Source: Qipengyuania_B thermophila
GTDB taxonomy: Bacteria; Pseudomonadota; Alphaproteobacteria; Sphingomonadales; Sphingomonadaceae
NCBI RefSeq assembly: GCF_004153605.1
Contig: NZ_SDSI01000002.1
Span: 558,001 to 622,000 of the forward strand
DNA: 64,000 bases
Reading direction: 5' to 3'
How positions within the stretch are numbered: the stretch's first letter is position 1; each line of letters begins with the position of its first letter. Shown here in pieces: positions 39,122 to 47,739 of the stretch. A program made the translations under genes and the position numbers. The notes under the pieces were generated by a model. The model saw nothing but the letters and a program-made list of their open reading frames with translations. It searched no databases and had not been told where the DNA came from.

Positions 39122-40194
39122 CGCTGGGTGCGGGTGATCACGTTCTCGTCACCGGGGGAGCGGGCTTCGTCGGCAGCAACCTTGCCGACCGCCTCGCCAC
39201 CCTTGGCTGCACGGTGCGGGTGTTCGACTGGCTGAAGCGGCCGGGCGTCGACGCCAATCTTCGCTGGCTTCTCGCCCGTCATGGCGAACGCATCCAACCG
39301 ATCATCGCGGACATCCGCGATGCCGCGACGCTCAGCACAGCCGTTCAGGGTGCGGCAGCGGTGTTCCACTTCGCGGCACAGGTGGCCGTCACCACCAGTC
39401 TCGACTCGCCGGGCGACGATTTTGGCATCAATCTGCACGCCACGTTCGGGCTGCTCGAGACGATCCGCAAGCACAACCCCGCCGCGGCCCTGCTCTTTGC
39501 CTCGACGAACAAGGTGTACGGCGATCTTCTCGACCTCGAGATGCCGCTCAGCGACGGTCGCTATGCGCCGGCGGATGCGGCGCTCGCCCGGCACGGAATC
39601 AGCGAGGCAAGGCCGCTCGACTTCCACACACCCTACGGCTGCTCCAAGGGGGCGGCGGATCAGTATGTGCTCGACTACGCCCGCAGCTTCGGCCTCAAGG
39701 CGGCGGTGATGCGCATGAGCTGCATCTACGGTCAGCGCCAGTGCGGATCGGAGGATCAGGGCTGGGTCGCCCATTTTCTCATCCGCGCCTTGCGCAAGGA
39801 GCCGATCACCCTGTTCGGAGACGGGCGCCAGGTCCGCGACGTCTGTCTCGTGACCGACACCTGCGATGCCTACCTCGCGCTGCACGACCGGATCGGCACC
39901 CTCAGCGGTCAGGCCTTCAACTGGGGCGGCGGTCCGGCTAACGCGGTGAGCCTGCTCGAGGTGGTGGAGGAGATCGGCCGCCTGACGGGTGTTCCTCCTC
40001 AGGTCGAGTTTGCCGACTGGCGGCCGGGTGACCAGCGGTGGTTCGTCGCCGACACGCGGCGGGCGGATGCCGCTCTGGGTCTGGCACCGCGCACGTCATG
40101 GCGCGAAGGCCTCAAGCAGTTGCACCGGTGGCTGACCGAGGAGGTCGGTGAAGGCGCCAGCGAGGCTCTGCCGCGATCCACGGCCGCCGCTTGA
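39118..40194 (+). CDS. NAD-dependent sugar-nucleotide epimerase (extended SDR) 2
   Basis: 358 residues. VLVTGGAGFVGSNLADRL dinucleotide motif, FASTNKVYGD strand, Tyr-Lys in TPYGCSKGAADQY and RMSCIYGQRQCGSEDQGWVAHF. The last motif and the overall pattern resemble CDP-paratose/tyvelose 2-epimerases, though no CDP-sugar pathway is nearby. Likely makes a second rare sugar for the downstream glycosyltransferases. Overlaps both neighbours (ATGA, TTGA). Confidence 0.9.
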   Translation: MTLGAGDHVLVTGGAGFVGSNLADRLATLGCTVRVFDWLKRPGVDANLRWLLARHGERIQPIIADIRDAATLSTAVQGAAAVFHFAAQVAVTTSLDSPGDDFGINLHATFGLLETIRKHNPAAALLFASTNKVYGDLLDLEMPLSDGRYAPADAALARHGISEARPLDFHTPYGCSKGAADQYVLDYARSFGLKAAVMRMSCIYGQRQCGSEDQGWVAHFLIRALRKEPITLFGDGRQVRDVCLVTDTCDAYLALHDRIGTLSGQAFNWGGGPANAVSLLEVVEEIGRLTGVPPQVEFADWRPGDQRWFVADTRRADAALGLAPRTSWREGLKQLHRWLTEEVGEGASEALPRSTAAA

Positions 40195-41294
40195 GCAGCG
40201 GTCCGCCACGAGTTCTGTTCATGACGGCGGACGCCGTCGGCGGCGTCTGGCGCTACGCTCTGGAGCTCGCCACGGCGATGAAGCCGCTTGGCTGGCACAC
40301 GGTGCTTGCAATCATCGGCCCGGTGCCGGACTCCGCGGCGGCGGAGGCGGCTGCGGCATTCGCCGGCATCGACCTTCGCCTGACTGACCGCCCGCTCGAC
40401 TGGCTGGCGCGCACGTCGGACGAGGTGACACACACGGCGACGGCGCTCGCCAGTCTGGCTGCCGACTGCGGCGCGGACGCAATCCTGTGCAACAGCCCTG
40501 CCCTTGCAGGTTGTGCGCGCTGGCCCGCTCCGGTCATTGCCGTTGCCCATGGCTGTGTCACGACATGGTGGGCGGCCGTTCGCCAGCAGCCGCTGCCGCC
40601 GGAATGGCAGTGGCACCACCGCCAGATGCGGCGCGGCCTCCTGCAGGCGGATGCAGTCGTCGCGCCCTCGCACGCCTTTGCCCTCGCCCTGCAGGCGGCC
40701 TATGCCCTCCCCGCCTTGCCGCAGGTCGTGCACAACGGACTGGCAGGCGCGCGCACGCGCGATGTCGAGGCGTCAGGCGTGCAGGTCGTGACCATCGGCC
40801 GGCTTTGGGACGAGGCCAAAGGAGCCGCGGTGCTCGACCGGGCCGCGGGCGAGGCGGGCGCTCGCCTCACGGCGATCGGCGCCCTCGACGGACCGGGCGG
40901 CGAGCATTTTCGCCCCCGCCACCTCCGGCCCGCCGGCGTTCTCTCCAACACCGAGGTGCAGGCTCGGCTGCGCGCCCGGCCCGTGTTCGTCTCGGCCGCA
41001 TCGTTCGAGCCGTTCGGGCTGGCTGTCCTCGAAGCGGCCATGGCGGGGTGTCCGCTCATCCTGTCCGACATTCCCACATTCCGCGAATTGTGGGACGAAG
41101 CCGCGCTGTTCGTCGCCAGCGACGACGCGGCTGGCTTCGCAAGGGCGATCGACCTTCTTGCGGGGCGACCAGACCTGCGCCGGCACTGGGGTGAGGCCGC
41201 CGCCGAACGCAGCGGGCGCTACACTCCGGAACGCTGCGCGTCGGGCATGCAAGCCGTCATCGGGCGGGCGGTGGCTTCAAGGGCGGCGGCATGA
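40191..41294 (+). CDS. GT4-type glycosyltransferase
   Basis: 367 residues, GT-B fold. N-terminal domain VLFMTADAVGGVWRYALELA with the Gly-rich acceptor loop; C-terminal domain with VVTIGRLWDEAKGAAVLD and the retaining-GT EX7E motif in FEPFGLAVLEAAMAGCPLI. Start is TTG 40191 overlapping the previous stop as TTGA. Transfers a sugar from a nucleotide donor; donor and acceptor unknown. Confidence 0.9.
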   Translation: MSSGPPRVLFMTADAVGGVWRYALELATAMKPLGWHTVLAIIGPVPDSAAAEAAAAFAGIDLRLTDRPLDWLARTSDEVTHTATALASLAADCGADAILCNSPALAGCARWPAPVIAVAHGCVTTWWAAVRQQPLPPEWQWHHRQMRRGLLQADAVVAPSHAFALALQAAYALPALPQVVHNGLAGARTRDVEASGVQVVTIGRLWDEAKGAAVLDRAAGEAGARLTAIGALDGPGGEHFRPRHLRPAGVLSNTEVQARLRARPVFVSAASFEPFGLAVLEAAMAGCPLILSDIPTFRELWDEAALFVASDDAAGFARAIDLLAGRPDLRRHWGEAAAERSGRYTPERCASGMQAVIGRAVASRAAA

Positions 41295-42403
41295 AGATCG
41301 TCTACTTCACCCATTCGCTGCGCTCGTGCTGGAACCACGGCAACGCCCATTTCCTGCGTGGTCTGCTGCGGGTGTTGCAGAGACGCGGCCACGAGGTTGT
41401 CGCGGCCGAGCCGCGGGCGCCTTGGTCCTATACGAACCTCGTCGCCGATCACGGCGCGACGGGCGCTGCGGCCTCTTTTGCCCAACACACCGACCTGCGC
41501 ATCGCCCACAGCGACAGCCCGCAGGACCGCGAGGCGCTGCTCGATGGCGCCGATCTCGTCATCGTGCACGAATGGAACGAGCCGGCTCTGGTCGCCGCCG
41601 TGGGTGCCGCGAGGCGCGCGGGAGCGGGCTTCACCCTGCTGTTCCATGACACGCATCACCGGGCGGTGAGCGCGCCCGAAGAGATGCGCGCCTTCGATCT
41701 TGACGGCTATGACGGCATTCTGGCCTTCGGCGAGACGCTGGCCGAGGTGTATCGTGGCTGGGGCTGGAACGGCCGCGTGTGGACGTTCCACGAAGCCGCT
41801 GACGTGTCCCATTTCCGCCCACCGTCCGCGCCTCAGCAGAGGCACGGCCTGGTGTGGATCGGCAACTGGGGCGAGGACGAGCGCAGCGCGGAACTCGAAG
41901 CCTTCCTGCTTGCGCCGGCACAGGCGACGGGTCTGCCATTGACCATCCATGGCGTCCGCTATCCGGCACGGGCGCAGGCGCTGCTGGAGCGTTACGGCGC
42001 GCGCTACGCCGGCTGGGTGCCCAATGTCGAAGCGCCGGGAATCTTCGCCCGGCATCTTGCCACCGTTCACGTGCCGCGGCGGTTCTACACGACGGTGCTG
42101 CCCGGAATTCCGACCATCCGCGTGTTCGAGGCGCTGGCCTGCGGGATCCCGCTTGTTTCCGCGCCCTGGAGCGACACGGAGGGACTGTTCCGCGTGGGCA
42201 CCGATTTCCTCATGGCGGAGACGGGCGACGCCATGCGGCAACACCTCGCCGCCATCCGCGAGGACGCCGGCCTCCGCGACGCGCTGGTCGCCCACGGCCT
42301 CGAAACGATCCGGCGGAGCCACACCTGCGAGCATCGTGCTGGCCAGCTGTTGCAGATCGCCGCGCAGCTCGGCACGTCCCGAACGATGAAGGAAACCGCG
42401 TGA
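41291..42403 (+). CDS. CgeB-family glycosyltransferase-like protein 1
   Basis: 370 residues. N-terminal MKIVYFTHSLRSCWNHGNAHF, central VWIGNWGEDERSAE, and C-terminal IRVFEALACGIPLVSAPWSDTEGLF, the RxFEA-x-A-x-G-x-P-x-x-S-x-x-W signature shared with the two following genes. CgeB proteins are GT-B-like and were first linked to the Bacillus spore-surface glycan. Starts inside the previous stop (ATGA). Confidence 0.85.
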   Translation: MKIVYFTHSLRSCWNHGNAHFLRGLLRVLQRRGHEVVAAEPRAPWSYTNLVADHGATGAAASFAQHTDLRIAHSDSPQDREALLDGADLVIVHEWNEPALVAAVGAARRAGAGFTLLFHDTHHRAVSAPEEMRAFDLDGYDGILAFGETLAEVYRGWGWNGRVWTFHEAADVSHFRPPSAPQQRHGLVWIGNWGEDERSAELEAFLLAPAQATGLPLTIHGVRYPARAQALLERYGARYAGWVPNVEAPGIFARHLATVHVPRRFYTTVLPGIPTIRVFEALACGIPLVSAPWSDTEGLFRVGTDFLMAETGDAMRQHLAAIREDAGLRDALVAHGLETIRRSHTCEHRAGQLLQIAAQLGTSRTMKETA

Positions 42404-43488
42404 AGATCGCCTTTTACGGATCGAGCCTCCTGTCCGCCTACTGGAACGGCGCGGCCACCTATTACCGCGGGATCATCCGTGCCCTTGCCGCGCGGGGCTG
42501 CACCGTCACCTTTTACGAGCCGGACGCCTTCGACCGGCAGAGCCACCGCGACATCGAACCGCCATCCTGGGCCAGGAGCGTGGTCTATCCCGCCACCGAG
42601 GCCGGCCTGCGCGAGGCCCTTGCCGGAGCGGGCGAAGCCGATGTCGTCGTCAAGGCGAGCGGGGTCGGCGTGTTCGACCATGCGCTGCTCGAAGGCCTGC
42701 TCCGCCATGCCCGACCGGGTGCGCTGCGCATCTTCTGGGATGTCGATGCCGCCGCAACGCTGGACGAAGTCGACGACCACGCCGAGCACCCGATGCGCGC
42801 GGCGATCCCCCGTTACGATCTGGTGTTCACCTACGGCGGCGGCGAACCGGTGGTAAGGGCCTACGAGGCGCTGGGGGCGCGTCGCTGCGTGCCGATCTAC
42901 AACGCCCTCGATCCGTCAACCCACCATCCAGTGCCGCGGGAGGACGCCTTTGCCGCTGACCTCGCGCTGCTCGCCAATCGTCTGCCCGACCGGGAGGAGA
43001 GGATCGCCGAGTTCTTCCTGCGCCCGGCGGCCATGCTCTCGCAGAGGAGCTTCCTGCTCGGCGGAAACGGCTGGCCCGGCGCCGATCTGCCGGAGAACGT
43101 GCGCGCCATCGGCCATGTCGCGACCGAGCATCACAACGCCTTCAACTGTTCGCCGCTGGCGGTGCTCAATGTGGCGCGCGACTCCATGGCGAAGGTCGGC
43201 TTCTCGCCCGCGACGCGCGTGTTCGAGGCGGCCGGAGCCGCAGCCTGTCTGGTGACCGACGCGTGGGAAGGGATCGAGCTGTTCCTGCGTCCGGACGAGG
43301 AGGTTCTGGTTGCCCGCGACGGGCAGGATGTCGCCGAAATCCTCCGCTCCCTCACGCCCGATCGGGCGCGCCGCATCGGCGAGGCGGCACGGCGGCGCGT
43401 GCTGGCCGAGCACACCTATGACCTGCGCGCCGAGACGGTCATGCAGGTGCTCAACGAGCACCGGCAGAAGGGCACGGTGACGGCATGA
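42400..43488 (+). CDS. CgeB-family glycosyltransferase-like protein 2
   Basis: 362 residues from GTG 42400 (GTGA overlap). N-terminal KIAFYGSSLLSAYWNGAATYYRG, FWDVDAAATLDEV, VFTYGGGEPVVRAYE and TRVFEAAGAAACLVTDAWEGIELF. The usual Gly/Pro of the signature are replaced (AGAAACLV), so its activity could differ from that of proteins 1 and 3. Confidence 0.85.
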   Translation: MKIAFYGSSLLSAYWNGAATYYRGIIRALAARGCTVTFYEPDAFDRQSHRDIEPPSWARSVVYPATEAGLREALAGAGEADVVVKASGVGVFDHALLEGLLRHARPGALRIFWDVDAAATLDEVDDHAEHPMRAAIPRYDLVFTYGGGEPVVRAYEALGARRCVPIYNALDPSTHHPVPREDAFAADLALLANRLPDREERIAEFFLRPAAMLSQRSFLLGGNGWPGADLPENVRAIGHVATEHHNAFNCSPLAVLNVARDSMAKVGFSPATRVFEAAGAAACLVTDAWEGIELFLRPDEEVLVARDGQDVAEILRSLTPDRARRIGEAARRRVLAEHTYDLRAETVMQVLNEHRQKGTVTA

Positions 43489-44612
43489 GGCTCGTCGTCC
43501 TTGGCCTCAGCCTGTCGTCCTCATGGGGCAATGGCCACGCGACCACTTACCGCGCCCTGCTGTCGGCCTTCGCGGCGCGGGGTCACGACATCGTGTTCCT
43601 CGAACGCGACCAGCCCTGGTACGCCGCGAACCGCGACCTCGCCGTCCCCGATTTCTGCGCCCTGCATCTTTACCCGGACGTGCCGTCGCTCGACGCCTGG
43701 CGGGACGAGGTCGCCGCCGCCGATGCGGTGATCGTCGGCTCCTATGTCGCGGGCGGTGTGGCGGTCGCTGAATGGGTGCATCGCCATGCCCGCGGCGTGA
43801 CCGCATTCTACGACATCGACACGCCTGTCACCCTCGCCAAGCTGGCACAGGGGGACCACGAATATCTGTCGCCCGCCACGATCCCGCTGTTCGACCTCTA
43901 TTTCTCGTTCACCGGGGGACCGACGCTCCGCCAGCTCGAGCGGGACTACGGCGCGGCCTCCGCCCTGCCACTCTACTGCTCGGTCGATGCGTCGCATTAT
44001 CAGCCGCTGGACGTGCCCAAGCGCTGGGATCTCACCTATCTCGGCACCTACAGCGACGATCGCCAGCCAACGGTTCAGGAACTCCTGATCAAGCCGGCCC
44101 GTGCGCGCCCCCACCTGCGGTTCGCGGTGGCCGGGCCGCAATACCCGGCCGGGATCGACTGGCCCGCGAATGTGGAGCGGATCGAGCATCTTCCGCCCGC
44201 CGACCATCCCGCCTTCTACGCCGCGTCGCGGGCGACCCTCAATGTCACGCGCGCCGACATGATCCGGGCGGGCTGGTCCCCGTCGGTGCGCCTGTTCGAG
44301 GCGGCGGCCTGCGGCACGCCCATCATCTCGGATCACTGGCCGGGTCTTGACGAGCTGTTCGCGCCCGGCCGGGAAATCGTGATCGCCCGCACGCGCGACG
44401 ACGTGATGCGCGCGCTTGGGGATGACCTGAGCTCGATCGGCAAGGGCGGACGAAAGGTCGTGCTGAGAGGTCACACGGCGAAGCACCGCGCCGCCGAGCT
44501 CGAGCGCGACCTGCGCGCGGCTGCGGGCCGGAAGCAGACGCGTTCCCCGCACACCGCCGCACAGGCCAGCGGGGCTGAACCAAAGCACGCCTCGGACATT
44601 TTGGCAGGATGA
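43485..44612 (+). CDS. CgeB-family glycosyltransferase-like protein 3
   Basis: 375 residues. RLVVLGLSLSSSWGNGHATTYR, FYDIDTPVTLAKLAQGDHEYL, FSFTGGPTLRQLERDYGA, LTYLGTYSDDRQP and VRLFEAAACGTPIISDHWPGLDELF. The Asp-Ile-Asp-Thr-Pro segment corresponds to FWDVDAAAT in protein 2, supporting common descent by duplication. The C-terminus is a charged, low-complexity tail of about 30 residues. ATGA overlaps at both ends. Confidence 0.85.
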   Translation: MRLVVLGLSLSSSWGNGHATTYRALLSAFAARGHDIVFLERDQPWYAANRDLAVPDFCALHLYPDVPSLDAWRDEVAAADAVIVGSYVAGGVAVAEWVHRHARGVTAFYDIDTPVTLAKLAQGDHEYLSPATIPLFDLYFSFTGGPTLRQLERDYGAASALPLYCSVDASHYQPLDVPKRWDLTYLGTYSDDRQPTVQELLIKPARARPHLRFAVAGPQYPAGIDWPANVERIEHLPPADHPAFYAASRATLNVTRADMIRAGWSPSVRLFEAAACGTPIISDHWPGLDELFAPGREIVIARTRDDVMRALGDDLSSIGKGGRKVVLRGHTAKHRAAELERDLRAAAGRKQTRSPHTAAQASGAEPKHASDILAG

Positions 44613-45688
44613 TCCCGCCGCGTCCGCAACCGCTTCCCGCCAGCATCGTCCTGCGCAACGCAGCGATCTGGATCGGCCTCGTCATCTTCGTCCTGCTCGT
44701 CTGGCAGATCCGTCACGTGCTTCTGCTGGTGTTCGCGTCGATCCTGTTCGCGCTGCTGTTCCGCGCGGGAGGCTCGTCGCTGTGCCGGGCGACGGGAATG
44801 CCGTACAAGGCGGGCGTCAGCATCGTCATCGTGCTGTTTCTTGGCGTCATCGGGCTGTTCGGCTTCCTGTTCGGGAGCGAGGTCAGCCGGCAGGTGCGCG
44901 AGATCGAGTTCAGCCTTCCCCTCGCGTGGCGGACGATCGAAAACCTCATCGGCGACTACAGTTTCGGTGAACAGCTCCTCGCCCAGATCGAGGATGCGCT
45001 TCCCTCCGGCTCGGCCATATTCAACACCTTCAGCAGCATCGTGGCACAGGTCGTCGGCGCCCTGTCGACGCTGCTCCTCGTCCTCGTCGGCGGCATCTTT
45101 CTTGCCCTTCAGCCCCGGATGTACCGCGCGGGCATGCTCAAGCTCGTCCCGCGACCGCAGCGCGAACTGGCGGGGGACGCGGTTGAGAACGCCGGCAATG
45201 CGCTCAAGCTGTGGCTGCTGGCGCAGCTCGGCGTCATGGTGATCGTCGGGGTTCTGACCGGCCTTGGCCTGTGGCTGCTCGGCGTGCCGGGCGCCCTGGT
45301 CCTCGGTCTGCTGGCGGGGGTGCTCGAGTTCGTTCCCTATGCCGGCCCCATCCTTGCCGCCATTCCGGGACTGCTGATCGCCTCGACGCAAGGGTGGGAC
45401 ACCTTGCTGTGGACGCTCGGCCTCTACGTCGTCATCCAGCAGCTGGAAGGCAACGTCATCATGCCCTTGATCCAGAAATGGGCCGTGGAGCTGCCGCCGG
45501 CGCTCACCCTGTTCTCGCTGGTCGCTTTTGGCGGCATCTTCGGCGTGGCCGGGCTGCTGCTGGCGGTGCCGCTGACCGTGCTGCTTTTCGTGTTCGTCAA
45601 GCAGCTTTACGTGCGTGAAACGCTGAACGAGGAAACCGAAATCCCGGGCGAGGACACGGAACCGGACGCCGCCGAGCCCGCCGGCTGA
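44609..45688 (+). CDS. AI-2E-family transporter (predicted permease)
   Basis: 359 residues with about eight membrane helices: a pair at 17-52 (NAAIWIGLVIFVLLV, HVLLLVFASILFALLF), one at 70-90, a soluble central loop, then a C-terminal block with LGLLAGVLEFVPYAGPILAAIPG, the family hallmark. The family exports small molecules or ions (TqsA for AI-2, others Na+/Li+-H+). Its ATG overlaps the last CgeB stop, so it belongs to the cluster and is the obvious candidate exporter. Confidence 0.88.
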   Translation: MIPPRPQPLPASIVLRNAAIWIGLVIFVLLVWQIRHVLLLVFASILFALLFRAGGSSLCRATGMPYKAGVSIVIVLFLGVIGLFGFLFGSEVSRQVREIEFSLPLAWRTIENLIGDYSFGEQLLAQIEDALPSGSAIFNTFSSIVAQVVGALSTLLLVLVGGIFLALQPRMYRAGMLKLVPRPQRELAGDAVENAGNALKLWLLAQLGVMVIVGVLTGLGLWLLGVPGALVLGLLAGVLEFVPYAGPILAAIPGLLIASTQGWDTLLWTLGLYVVIQQLEGNVIMPLIQKWAVELPPALTLFSLVAFGGIFGVAGLLLAVPLTVLLFVFVKQLYVRETLNEETEIPGEDTEPDAAEPAG

Positions 45689-45712
45689 GCGGACGGCGTG
45701 GAGAAAAGGACG

Positions 45713-45786
45713 TGCGCCCGACAGGATTCGAACCTGTGGCCCCCAGATTAGGAATCTGGTGCTCTATCCTGCTGAGCTACGGGCGC
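45713..45786 (-). tRNA. tRNA-Arg (anticodon CCT)
   Basis: On the minus strand: acceptor GCGCCCG/CGGGCGC, D-arm GCTC...GAGC, anticodon stem CCAGA/TCTGG with loop TTCCTAA (CCT), T-loop TTCGAAT, discriminator A. CCA is not encoded. Lies between the permease and DUF1178 genes. Confidence 0.95.
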
Positions 45787-45843
45787 CTGCGGCATCCTTA
45801 GAGCGCGGTCACGCGCAAGACAATGTGCCCGACACCGCCTTCG

Positions 45844-46323
45844 CTACTGAAGTTCGTCCGGGGGAGCGACGGGGCAAGGAAGCGGCAACACGGCAATCCC
45901 CTCCTCGTGCAGGGCGCGCGCGTCGTCGAGGCTCGCCGTGCCGTGGATCGGTTCCGCTTCGGTCTCGCCATAGTGCATCTGCCGCGCCGTTTCGGAAAAC
46001 GCCGTGCCGACCCAGCGGCTTTGCGCCAGCAGCGCCTGTTGTGCCGCGACAAGGCGCTGCCACGCCTCCGCCGCTGCCCGCACCTCGGTCGCTTCGCGTC
46101 TCCTCCGGCCACCTTCCGCCGACGCTGGCCTCGCCTCGGCGTGAGACGGCTGTGAAGACCGGGTTCTTACCGCGGGTGCCATCGGCGCCTTGGCGATGTT
46201 GCGGGAGTTGCACACCGGACAGACGAGCAGCCCCTCCTGCTGCTGCGTGTCGAAGGAAGCGGCGGACGCGAACCACCCGTCGAAGGGATGCGCGCGCTCG
46301 CAGTGAAGGGCATACACGATCAT
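45844..46323 (-). CDS. DUF1178 family protein
   Basis: 159 residues. N-terminal MIVYALHCERAHPFDGWFASAASFD followed by LLVCPVCNSRNIAKAPMAP: three cysteines likely to bind zinc. A charged low-complexity middle (about 60-85) precedes the C-terminal FSETARQMHYGETEAEPIHGTA block typical of the family. Function unknown. Seven bases after the nitrilase-like gene, as often seen in alphaproteobacteria. Confidence 0.9.
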   Translation of the reverse strand: MIVYALHCERAHPFDGWFASAASFDTQQQEGLLVCPVCNSRNIAKAPMAPAVRTRSSQPSHAEARPASAEGGRRRREATEVRAAAEAWQRLVAAQQALLAQSRWVGTAFSETARQMHYGETEAEPIHGTASLDDARALHEEGIAVLPLPCPVAPPDELQ

Positions 46324-46330
46324 GGCGCGT

Positions 46331-47149
46331 CTATGTCGGGATTGTTCGCCGGTTGGCAAGGCTCGGCAGGCGGCGCCTGACAGCCGCGACCCGCCCGAGA
46401 TCGATGTCGATGACGGCAAGCCGCGCCTCCTCCCCGCCCATGTCGAGCAGGACCTCGCCCCACGGGTCCACCACCAGCGAATGTCCATAGGTCCGGCGAC
46501 CATCTTCATGAGTGCCGACTTGCGCCGCGGCGAACACGAAAGCGGTCGCCTCGACTGCCCGCGCCCGCAGCAGCAGGTGCCAGTGAGCCGCACCGGTCTC
46601 CAAGGTGAAGGCGGACGGTATCGCCAGAGCATCGCATGCACGTCGTCCCAGCGCCTCGAACAGCGCGGGGAAACGGACGTCGTAGCAGATGGTCAGACCG
46701 AGGCGGCCGACCGGCGTGTCATCGGCGTGCACGACCGCGTCGCCGGGTGTGAAGGCCGCGGACTCCTGCCAGGTTTCCGCCGACGACAGCTCGACGTCGA
46801 ACATGTGCATCTTGTCGTATGTCACTGGAGGCCGACGGTCCGGAGCGAACAGGAAAGACCGGTTCGCAAGCCGCCCGTCCGGCCGTTGCACCGCAGCCGA
46901 TCCGAGAGCAAGCCAGATGCCGTGCCGCGCGGCGCATTCGCGCAGACGTCTCTCGTATCGCCGGTCCTTCGCCTGCTCGAGCGCTGACGCCGCGCGGGAA
47001 CGATCGCGGTCGAGCATCAACGCCATTTCCGGCGTGAACAGCAGGCGCGCACCTTGCGCCGACGCGTCCATGATGGCGCGCTCGATGATGCCGCAGTTCG
47101 CCTCCGGATCGACCCCGGAGGTCATCTGCAGCATGGCCACCGCGACCAC
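46331..47149 (-). CDS. Carbon-nitrogen hydrolase (nitrilase superfamily, Nit-like)
   Basis: 272 residues from GTG 47149 (VVAVAMLQMTSG). Catalytic Glu in LLFTPEMALM, Lys in YDKMHMFDVE and Cys in LGLTICYDVRFP. The KMHMFDV motif is the one seen in Nit1/omega-amidase-type proteins, whose members hydrolyse deaminated glutathione. Neighbouring glutaredoxin (four bases upstream) fits a link to glutathione metabolism. Confidence 0.9.
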   Translation of the reverse strand: MVAVAMLQMTSGVDPEANCGIIERAIMDASAQGARLLFTPEMALMLDRDRSRAASALEQAKDRRYERRLRECAARHGIWLALGSAAVQRPDGRLANRSFLFAPDRRPPVTYDKMHMFDVELSSAETWQESAAFTPGDAVVHADDTPVGRLGLTICYDVRFPALFEALGRRACDALAIPSAFTLETGAAHWHLLLRARAVEATAFVFAAAQVGTHEDGRRTYGHSLVVDPWGEVLLDMGGEEARLAVIDIDLGRVAAVRRRLPSLANRRTIPT

Positions 47150-47153
47150 GCGA

Positions 47154-47411
47154 TCAGCCTTCGAGCAAGGCGTCCAACCGGCCTGAACGTTCAAGAGCAG
47201 CAAGGTCGTCCGAACCGCCCACGTGCCGATCGCCGATGAAGATCTGGGGAACCGTGCGCGCGCCGGGCGCACGGCTGAGCATCTCGTCGCGCCGTTCGCC
47301 GCCGAACGTCACGTCGTGCTCCACGAAGGGAACGCCCTTCTGCTCGAGCAGACGCTTGGCGCGCACGCAGTACCCGCAGCCCATTTTCGTGTAGATGACG
47401 ACCTCTTGCAT
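47154..47411 (-). CDS. grxC: Glutaredoxin 3
   Basis: 85 residues. Dithiol active site CGYC (MGCGYCVRAKRLLEQKG), TVPQIFIGDRHVGGSDDL with the cis-Pro and glutathione-binding GGSDD. Reduces disulfides and glutathione mixed disulfides. First of the three-gene unit grxC - nitrilase-like - DUF1178. Confidence 0.94.
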   Translation of the reverse strand: MQEVVIYTKMGCGYCVRAKRLLEQKGVPFVEHDVTFGGERRDEMLSRAPGARTVPQIFIGDRHVGGSDDLAALERSGRLDALLEG

Positions 47412-47509
47412 GCGACTACTCCCGGAAGCAGCGGATAAAAGCCCGCTCTCGCGTGCGTGTGTAGACAGCACGCACCTCACCCCGCCAGAGGTTGCGGCGC
47501 TTTCCCGGC

Positions 47510-47543
47510 AAAAAAGGGGACAGGCCATCGCTGGCCTGTCCCC
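47510..47543 (-). terminator. Rho-independent terminator downstream of pyrG
   Basis: Perfect 11-base stem GGGGACAGGCC/GGCCTGTCCCC with a six-base loop, followed on the minus strand by six T. It lies about 200 bases after the pyrG stop in the 328-base gap 47412-47739; apart from it I see no gene or motif in that gap. Confidence 0.85.
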
Positions 47544-47739
47544 GCGACGCCGAAGCATCGCCAATCCGGAAACGACGACCAGGGTCGCAGTGGATCGCCG
47601 CCTGCCGGATCAGCCGGGCCACCTTCGCCGGTGTTCCGGAAAAGGCGGAAGCTGAGGCGGCAAGCGCTATCGCAGAGGTGAACGCGCAGCCATGGCGCTC
47701 TGGCGCATGTGTCAGCGCGGGACGCGCGGAGCGGCGATG

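Noticed and set aside
47416..47622. 68-codon minus-strand ORF between grxC and pyrG
   Set aside because: It runs straight through the pyrG terminator and shows no ribosome site or family features.
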